From a virus: 64,000 nt of DNA. Of this stretch, positions 58,601-64,000 are shown one piece after another (the stretch's first letter is position 1; the number at the start of each line of letters is the position of its first letter). A model generated the notes under the pieces. The model ran no database searches, had not been told where the DNA came from, and saw only the letters and a program-made list of their open reading frames with translations. Made by a program: the position numbers and the translations under genes. Where the stretch lies: positions 1 to 64,000 of the IMG/VR virus record IMGVR_UViG_3300020020_000003. One strand, given 5' to 3'.

Positions 58601-60637
58601 CTAGCTGGCCTGTGCTGCTGTGACCGTTTGTTGATCAGGGGCTACAGCCGGCGCTACAGTGGCACCAATATCGACTAGTATTCTCTCTGCCTCTGTAATA
58701 TACCATTCATAGTTTATGTCGGTAGGGAGAGAGTCTGGAAGTACCATTAGTTCCCGAGCTCCGTCAGAACGAGGTACTTTGTTACCTGAGATAACATAGA
58801 CTAATTCCCCCTCGACTCCCGTTGCATAGTACCATCTAATGGCACGACCGATATATTCGTTCCCAGCGGGTTGAACCCTCGCAGCTCCCCCGCGTACATT
58901 GCGGACGCTGACAAACTTCGTTATGTCGGTGCAAGCTCGAATTGTGGTTTCCAATGGAATTCCCTTAACGAGATAATTAATTACCGCATCTAGACAGACA
59001 GTTGCTGTTGGATTCTTATGCAGCTTCTGTTCAGGCTGTTCAGGCTTCGCATAAGCTCCTTTAGATTTAGTCTTTCCATCCATTTTGATTGCGATGTAGT
59101 TATTAACATCTCTAGAATAGAGAGCTTTGAATTCAGATCCCTCAGTTTCAAAACGAGTATCGAATTCCCAGGCTTTAACAATCTCATTCATTCTAGTCTG
59201 AAGAGGACGAGGGCACTTAATTACAATACCATCTGTGTTGGCACTGACAACACGAATCCCTGCAAGCTCTAGACGTTCGATCAGAAGTAGAAGACTTAGC
59301 TGACCTGTAAGTGTGACCTGGAATAACAAATCAGGAGAATAGATAATGGAGTGCATGTTGCCTAGCTTACCGAACGTTCCATTGACAACAATCTTCAAGG
59401 ACTCAGCGACGGCCTTATTTCCAGCTCGCTTTGCCTCGAGTCGTTTGTTGACAATGGATCGATATACAGTGAGGAACGCATCTCCCATATGCTGTGGCGT
59501 CAATCCAAGATTTAGGATAATGAATGGATAATATGATGTCACGTCTTTATCTAACAGTATGAAATCATTATCGCTTATATGAGCAGCAGTCTGTTCGGAG
59601 CTGTGCAGACCTCCGATTCCCATACGATACACGGAACCATTCATCTCAATCGGAAGTTCTTTGATCTCTTTCGGCATTGCAATCGATCCGGTATAGTCGA
59701 CAATGAACTCGGCGTTCGCAACAACATTCAAAGCATATTTCATCAAGTCAGATTGGAAGTTAAGATAATAAGGAACCTTATATTTATAGACTGTACCGAC
59801 TTCAACTTTAGGTCTGGTTGGGAAGCGTCCTGTAATTCTTTTGAGTTCCTTATTGATAACAGCCTCTGCAATTTGTGCGTCAGATTTCGAACGTAGGTCT
59901 ACACTGAATTCATTGCTCAATTCGTAACGTAGTTCGATCTGTTCCTTCAGACATTCGCGAAGGAGTTGGGTGTTGAGAGTATCGTTTACGCAATACCAAC
60001 GAACAATGATAATCTGATCTTCGCTCAGAACAGTATCTGGGTGGAATGGAAGATCTTGCATCTTCTTTGCATGGAGTCTTCCAGCATACGTTTTCAGACT
60101 TGCAAACAATGGAGCGACTTCAATTAAATCGATGTGATTAACACCGAACTTCTTAATCCTATACCTATGATGAATCTCATAGGGGCTTACATTGAGTTTG
60201 ATTAGAGCATCCGAGATCTCTTTTACGAATTCGGTTGATAAACCTTCACAGACGCAGTAACAGATTGTCAGATCGTATGAGATAGAATTGAATCCGATCG
60301 TAAGACAATTCGCCATAATCCAACGCAACCCGTGTTTATATTCGGATTGCGTAGAATCCAGATAGAAGACTTTACCTGAGGCCACATGGGTAAATACAGC
60401 GAGGAAGTAGTTTGAGAATACTTCGACGTCGACTATAAGTTCTTCTTGCTTTACAGAGATGTCAAGCAGTTCTTCATAGGTCAATAGCTTGACTGGAAAT
60501 GCCCGGGCTTCTTCAAGTCCGGGCAAATGATCGAGCCAAGTTTGTTCAGGAGGAGTACGCTTCTCCCGTTGGATCTTTTCCTTCGGGGGTGGTGGGCTAT
60601 CATCCCAAAAAAGACCCTCGACAGGATTGATCGGCAT
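58601..60637 (-). CDS. family B DNA polymerase with 3'-5' exonuclease (678 aa)
   Basis: Exo I DVE (70-72), Exo II NSISYD (117-122), Exo III YCVND (215-219); polymerase motif A DVTSYYP (365-371), motif B KIVVNGTFG (415-423), motif C ANTDG (466-470, in place of DTDS). All key domains present but compact compared with T4-type enzymes. It pairs with a separate sliding clamp, so it is probably processivity-dependent rather than protein-primed. It replicates the genome with the primase-helicase of the other arm. Confidence 0.93.
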   Translation of the reverse strand: MPINPVEGLFWDDSPPPPKEKIQREKRTPPEQTWLDHLPGLEEARAFPVKLLTYEELLDISVKQEELIVDVEVFSNYFLAVFTHVASGKVFYLDSTQSEYKHGLRWIMANCLTIGFNSISYDLTICYCVCEGLSTEFVKEISDALIKLNVSPYEIHHRYRIKKFGVNHIDLIEVAPLFASLKTYAGRLHAKKMQDLPFHPDTVLSEDQIIIVRWYCVNDTLNTQLLRECLKEQIELRYELSNEFSVDLRSKSDAQIAEAVINKELKRITGRFPTRPKVEVGTVYKYKVPYYLNFQSDLMKYALNVVANAEFIVDYTGSIAMPKEIKELPIEMNGSVYRMGIGGLHSSEQTAAHISDNDFILLDKDVTSYYPFIILNLGLTPQHMGDAFLTVYRSIVNKRLEAKRAGNKAVAESLKIVVNGTFGKLGNMHSIIYSPDLLFQVTLTGQLSLLLLIERLELAGIRVVSANTDGIVIKCPRPLQTRMNEIVKAWEFDTRFETEGSEFKALYSRDVNNYIAIKMDGKTKSKGAYAKPEQPEQKLHKNPTATVCLDAVINYLVKGIPLETTIRACTDITKFVSVRNVRGGAARVQPAGNEYIGRAIRWYYATGVEGELVYVISGNKVPRSDGARELMVLPDSLPTDINYEWYITEAERILVDIGATVAPAVAPDQQTVTAAQAS

Positions 60638-60638
60638 C

Positions 60639-60824
60639 TTAGCCCAGTACGGTCCGAGTTGCGTCCTTCAACTCTTGGACTGCTTTCGAATATTCTTCTT
60701 TGGACATATCATACGCTTGATGTGCCCGTTCCAGAGCTCGCTCATCCGCTGCAAACTTCTTTCGAGCTGCAATCAGATTGTCCTGGATAGTTCCGAGATC
60801 AACTGACTTGGTCTTGAGTGCCAT
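60639..60824 (-). CDS. small coiled-coil protein (61 aa)
   Basis: GGAGG before ATG at 60824. Long amphipathic helix (DNLIAARKKFAADERALERA, EEYSKAVQELKDA). Lies between clamp and polymerase and may be a replisome accessory. Confidence 0.66.
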   Translation of the reverse strand: MALKTKSVDLGTIQDNLIAARKKFAADERALERAHQAYDMSKEEYSKAVQELKDATRTVLG

Positions 60825-60848
60825 TGTATCCTCCATTGGGTTTATGAT

Positions 60849-61802
60849 TTATCCACGCATACCAACAATCGCACCACGCAACTTTTGTCCAAAGAACAGA
60901 ACTGGTTGTGGATAACGTGTGAAGTCTGCTGTCTCAGCGACTCCCTCGAGTAAACGAAGCATCTTAATCTGATAGATTCCTCCAATGCCCAGACCGTTTA
61001 CTTCGTAGCTGGCTCCAGTTTCTTCATCTAGATGGGTTTGGAGAACTCCGTCTTTGATATGAATGCGTGTAAGGTCATCTGAGAATGCAGTTAGATTATC
61101 AAGCGCAGGATAGAGGCGTGGGTCAATTGGAACTGGTTCACATTTATGATCTAACACTTTGCTGATGTCCGGCCACTCTGTAACGTAGAGTTGAGTACGA
61201 ATCCATCTACCACCTGGGTAATGAAAGGTGACAGAGTTATTATCAAGCTGAAGGTGGGAGGGGGGTTCCCCAACTCGGATCACTTCTTTAACTGCCGAGC
61301 CCGGAATGTTAACCACAAACGGGATGTCGATCGCAAGCCAATATTCAATCACGCAGACGTTGTTCGTTGCGAAAGCGGACTGACCTCGTAACAGAATACC
61401 ATTGGTCCAAGGACGAGATGCATCGTTACCAACAAAGGCGCTAATCTTTTCGAATGAGTCAAGTAATGCTGATCCATCGATATGAACAATGTTACCTGAC
61501 GGCTCTGGATGTGTTGCATCGGTGTCAACGGTTTCAACAAAGGCTTTGAAATTACCACTCTGTACACGAAGACGTTTCTTCTCAGTCAGAGTGAGAACAA
61601 CTTCCTCTTCGCAATTGGAGATTGCACGAACTAGAGTTTCAGCCTTCGGTACGCATTCCAAGTCCAATGCAATGGGACTGCAGATGGCTAGGTTACCGTT
61701 GAATGATCGAACGGTTCCTTTCTCGATACGGAAATGAGTCATTGCGGGAACAAAATCCTTCTTAGCGACCGCGCCTTGCACAAAACGAAGTTCTTTTAAC
61801 AT
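60849..61802 (-). CDS. sliding clamp-like protein (beta-clamp fold)
   Basis: 317 aa. Begins MLKELRFVQGAVAKKDFVPA, HFRIEKGTVRSFNGNLAICS and ends PVLFFGQKLRGAIVGMRG, resembling DnaN-type N- and C-terminal strands. No clamp loader is seen in the window. Position next to the polymerase supports the clamp role. Confidence 0.8.
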   Translation of the reverse strand: MLKELRFVQGAVAKKDFVPAMTHFRIEKGTVRSFNGNLAICSPIALDLECVPKAETLVRAISNCEEEVVLTLTEKKRLRVQSGNFKAFVETVDTDATHPEPSGNIVHIDGSALLDSFEKISAFVGNDASRPWTNGILLRGQSAFATNNVCVIEYWLAIDIPFVVNIPGSAVKEVIRVGEPPSHLQLDNNSVTFHYPGGRWIRTQLYVTEWPDISKVLDHKCEPVPIDPRLYPALDNLTAFSDDLTRIHIKDGVLQTHLDEETGASYEVNGLGIGGIYQIKMLRLLEGVAETADFTRYPQPVLFFGQKLRGAIVGMRG

Positions 61803-62729
61803 CTAGAATAATTCCCTTACTCTGCCTTTATAGATGCCACCGTTAACTGCGTCGACCAAAGCGTTTATAACACCATACGACCAGAGATTGTAAGCTGCAC
61901 GAGACTCATAAACGGTGGACAACCGTTCGTAGGTAAAACCCATATCCTCAAGATGCTTGAAGATAACATCTTGTTCGATCGAAGACAAAGTTGTGGCGTG
62001 CTGACCAGCGTCATGCCGCTGTGGGCTCTTCGAGGAGACGTTAATCGGACCCCATTGTGGTGTCTGAATACCACCGAACGCAGCAGTCTGCACCCAGGAA
62101 GATGAGTCGCAGCTATACCAAGGATATGCTTCCATAATTGGAATAGAAGTAATTCCGAATCCGTGTACTTTAATACGCGGGCGGCCACTGCCATCGACTA
62201 GATACTTATCCCAGATTCTATCGAGCCACTTCATAAGCTGTGTGGATGAAGCTCCGACCATGCCGCCTAATGTGATGTATTCATAATTCTTAACATAGTG
62301 CTCAAGATAACGTTCGTCCTCACCTGAATGGAAACAAGGTAACGGACGGACACCCCGAGCTTCCATCTCGCATTGGTTGCGATATGTCTGAAGTGGGTCA
62401 CCAATACCGTCGAGCACAGACGCCATTACAACTCCGTCTTCGACGCGTATGATATCTAAATTGCGTTTGATGTACTCACAGTATTCGGCAACCGAAAGAT
62501 CTACCTTGAGTGTGTAAGCAGAGAACGCTCCTGAGTCAAGGAACACCCGTACTTTATCTTCGCGCATGGCGTCGACAAACTTTTGCTTTCCGACGTAATG
62601 ATATGATTCTAGAATGTGCGGGACGGCATCAACTAACCGTTTCTCATTGTCGGTCAAATTCTGGTAGCGACCGGAGTTACCCCCGGCGCGATATCCGTTT
62701 GTGTAGATAGCAGCTAGATAGATATGCAT
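61803..62729 (-). CDS. dpdA: DpdA-like 7-deazaguanine DNA transglycosylase
   Basis: 308 aa. TGT/DpdA fold: DSGAF at 65-69 (cf. DSGGF of tRNA-guanine transglycosylase), LGGMVGA at 154-160, HGFGIT at 189-194 and SCDSSSW at 206-212. The Cys zinc site of tRNA enzymes is not evident, as in phage DpdA proteins. DpdA exchanges guanine in DNA for 7-deazaguanines. ATG 62729 is used (TTG 62741 possible). Together with the GTP cyclohydrolase I gene upstream, it points to a DNA-modification pathway. Confidence 0.85.
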   Translation of the reverse strand: MHIYLAAIYTNGYRAGGNSGRYQNLTDNEKRLVDAVPHILESYHYVGKQKFVDAMREDKVRVFLDSGAFSAYTLKVDLSVAEYCEYIKRNLDIIRVEDGVVMASVLDGIGDPLQTYRNQCEMEARGVRPLPCFHSGEDERYLEHYVKNYEYITLGGMVGASSTQLMKWLDRIWDKYLVDGSGRPRIKVHGFGITSIPIMEAYPWYSCDSSSWVQTAAFGGIQTPQWGPINVSSKSPQRHDAGQHATTLSSIEQDVIFKHLEDMGFTYERLSTVYESRAAYNLWSYGVINALVDAVNGGIYKGRVRELF

Positions 62730-62741
62730 CCGATGACCCAA

Positions 62742-63599
62742 TTATTTTGATCTTCTGTCTGTACCAACTGTACGCATAGCTTCACGTTCTACTATTAGAG
62801 CATCTCTTTTATCAATATCGAATTGGGAAGGGGTCAATTCGATATTCATATTTTTCCAATTGAATTGAGTTGCTCCACGAAGATGTTTACGAACATAGAT
62901 TTCCATATCGGGATCGTGACGTTTTTGTCTCCAATGATTAGTAATCCAAGTCATTAACGCTTCACGACGATCTTTACCCTCAGGAAGATCACGAACTCGA
63001 AACATATCTTTAATACCAGTCGGATCGGTAGCAAAACGAATTGAAGGAGTATCTTTAAACGAAAGTGAAATTGCCCATTCATAACGTTGACTTAACGCGA
63101 CTGCAATGGATGCACTAACAACGTGACCTTGACTATTGTTACTTTCTCTCAATCTTTTGAATTGTTTTGTAGCGTCTATCCAAGAATTATTAATCCATGC
63201 AAACAGGTCTGAACCAAAGATTAATCTACCATCTGATTCAGTAGCATAATCTAAACGAATCATGAATTTACTAAACCGACTGGCGTAAGGTCGAGCTTCT
63301 TTCATATTAATGGTTTTGACATTAGCGAGAAATAAATCACCAAGACGACCTCCTTTCTCAACTATTAATCCAACATCGATTGGCCAGATTACATCGGGAA
63401 TGCACTCTTCAGGACTAAACCATGTCTTATTACGAACTTCTTCTATCCCAAAACCCAATGGTTCTAATCGTCTAAGTTTACTTAATTGTGAAAAAGAAAG
63501 TAGATCATTTCTTGTTTCAGCTTTCTGTTTAGGTAATTCCTCTATGATCTTAATGATCTTAATAGCAGAGTTGTAAATCTCATCTCTAGTCATAACCAT
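62742..63599 (-). CDS. unknown protein between dpdA and folE (285 aa)
   Basis: MVMTRDEIYNSAIKIIKIIE start with GGAGAG upstream. Contains NKTWFSPEECIPDVIWPIDV, GGRLGDLFLANVKTINMKEA, LMTWITNHWRQKRHDPDMEI and an ending HLRGATQFNWKNMNIELTPS. AT-rich codons. Not recognised; its insertion between two modification genes makes a role in the same pathway possible. Confidence 0.7.
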   Translation of the reverse strand: MVMTRDEIYNSAIKIIKIIEELPKQKAETRNDLLSFSQLSKLRRLEPLGFGIEEVRNKTWFSPEECIPDVIWPIDVGLIVEKGGRLGDLFLANVKTINMKEARPYASRFSKFMIRLDYATESDGRLIFGSDLFAWINNSWIDATKQFKRLRESNNSQGHVVSASIAVALSQRYEWAISLSFKDTPSIRFATDPTGIKDMFRVRDLPEGKDRREALMTWITNHWRQKRHDPDMEIYVRKHLRGATQFNWKNMNIELTPSQFDIDKRDALIVEREAMRTVGTDRRSK

Positions 63600-63625
63600 A
63601 ACCGCTCTCCGTTGATATTATATTT

Positions 63626-64000
63626 CTATTTCATCCCAAGAAATTCCGAACGAGCGGAGTCTTCGGTCTTAAACACACCACGTAGAGCACTCGTGACAGT
63701 GTAGTGTCCCTGTTGACAGATGCCTCGCGACTCCATACACAGGTGACGGGCCCGCACTATAACGCCACAACCCAGAGGGTTCAGTGCTTCACTAATGGCG
63801 TCAGCGATTTGACACGTCAGGCGTTCCTGTACTTGCAGGCGGCGGGAGTAGATCTGTAGTAACCGCCCGAGCTTACTCAATCCAACAATACGTTTGTGAG
63901 GTAGGTAACCTATTGTCGCAGTGCCAAAGAATGGAGCAAGATGGTGTTCGCAATGGGAATAGAAAGGTAGATCTTTGATTACGACCATCTCGTCTACACC
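63626..64000 (-). CDS. folE: GTP cyclohydrolase I, 5' end outside window
   Basis: Frame open from the window edge to TAG at 63626; first visible residues [20 protein letters not shown] lead to LAPFFG, then [21 protein letters not shown] and [18 protein letters not shown] (Cys/His) and the later Cys coordinate zinc. The enzyme makes dihydroneopterin triphosphate, first step of the preQ0/7-deazaguanine pathway, consistent with dpdA. The N-terminus, about 70-90 residues, is missing. Confidence 0.93.
   Translation of the reverse strand, partial: GVDEMVVIKDLPFYSHCEHHLAPFFGTATIGYLPHKRIVGLSKLGRLLQIYSRRLQVQERLTCQIADAISEALNPLGCGVIVRARHLCMESRGICQQGHYTVTSALRGVFKTEDSARSEFLGMK

Noticed and set aside
1-64000. 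CRISPR arrays, insertion sequences, integrase or lysogeny genes
   Set aside because: No regularly spaced repeats of array type, no transposase motifs and no integrase were seen; the CGAGT clusters have irregular short spacing and no spacer-like units.

Overview
The window is one contiguous stretch of a tailed bacteriophage genome (Caudoviricetes) with a contractile, Mu-like tail, so a myovirus by morphology. The evidence is an HK97-type head module (TerS, TerL, portal, prohead protease, capsid) followed in canonical order by tail sheath, tube, a frameshifted tail-assembly chaperone, tape measure, Mu N/P/45/46/47/48-like baseplate proteins, fibres and lysis genes. No integrase, transposase or lysogeny switch is recognisable, which suggests a virulent phage. 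The many promoters of TTGnnn-N17/18-TGC-TAnnnT type look like host primary-sigma promoters of a Gram-negative host. The host itself cannot be named from this sequence.

Layout. (1) 1-14.2 kb is read leftward. It holds replication and recombination genes (SF2 helicase cut by the window edge, Cas4/RecB-like nuclease, DUF669 protein, Sak4-like ATPase, primase-helicase, SLOG protein) and, at 7.3-14.2 kb, many short early-type genes. (2) 11.7-15.3 kb is the divergence zone: AT-rich DNA, iteron-like CGAGT repeats, a tRNA-Gly-like gene, a small rightward gene, strong hairpins and a C-rich, G-poor stretch ahead of terS. (3) 15.3-51.5 kb is the rightward late operon, very tightly packed with ATGA/TGATG overlaps. 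It ends in a strong intrinsic terminator at 51.5 kb. (4) 51.6-64.0 kb is leftward again: small regulatory and accessory genes (two MazG-like proteins, HTH, RHH and LuxR-type regulators, zinc-ribbon proteins, a Lar-like protein), then a resolvase-like nuclease, family B DNA polymerase, coiled-coil protein, sliding clamp, DpdA-like transglycosylase, an unknown protein and GTP cyclohydrolase I (cut by the window edge).

Both window edges cut leftward genes and replication genes sit at both ends. A circularly permuted genome with one leftward arm (from 14.2 kb through the missing part to 51.6 kb) and one rightward arm is therefore the simplest reading.

The most interesting content is: the DpdA plus FolE pair, which points to 7-deazaguanine modification of phage DNA; a conserved two-copy structured leader with covarying stem sequences (9.68-9.74 and 10.33-10.39 kb); a duplicated iteron-plus-TATATAAT block at 8.5-8.9 and 12.5-12.9 kb; a textbook -1 frameshift site in the tail chaperone; a cassette of four fibres sharing one anchor motif; cysteine-rich virion proteins and very short CRPG peptides; and a terminator placed directly in front of terS inside a small coupled reading frame.
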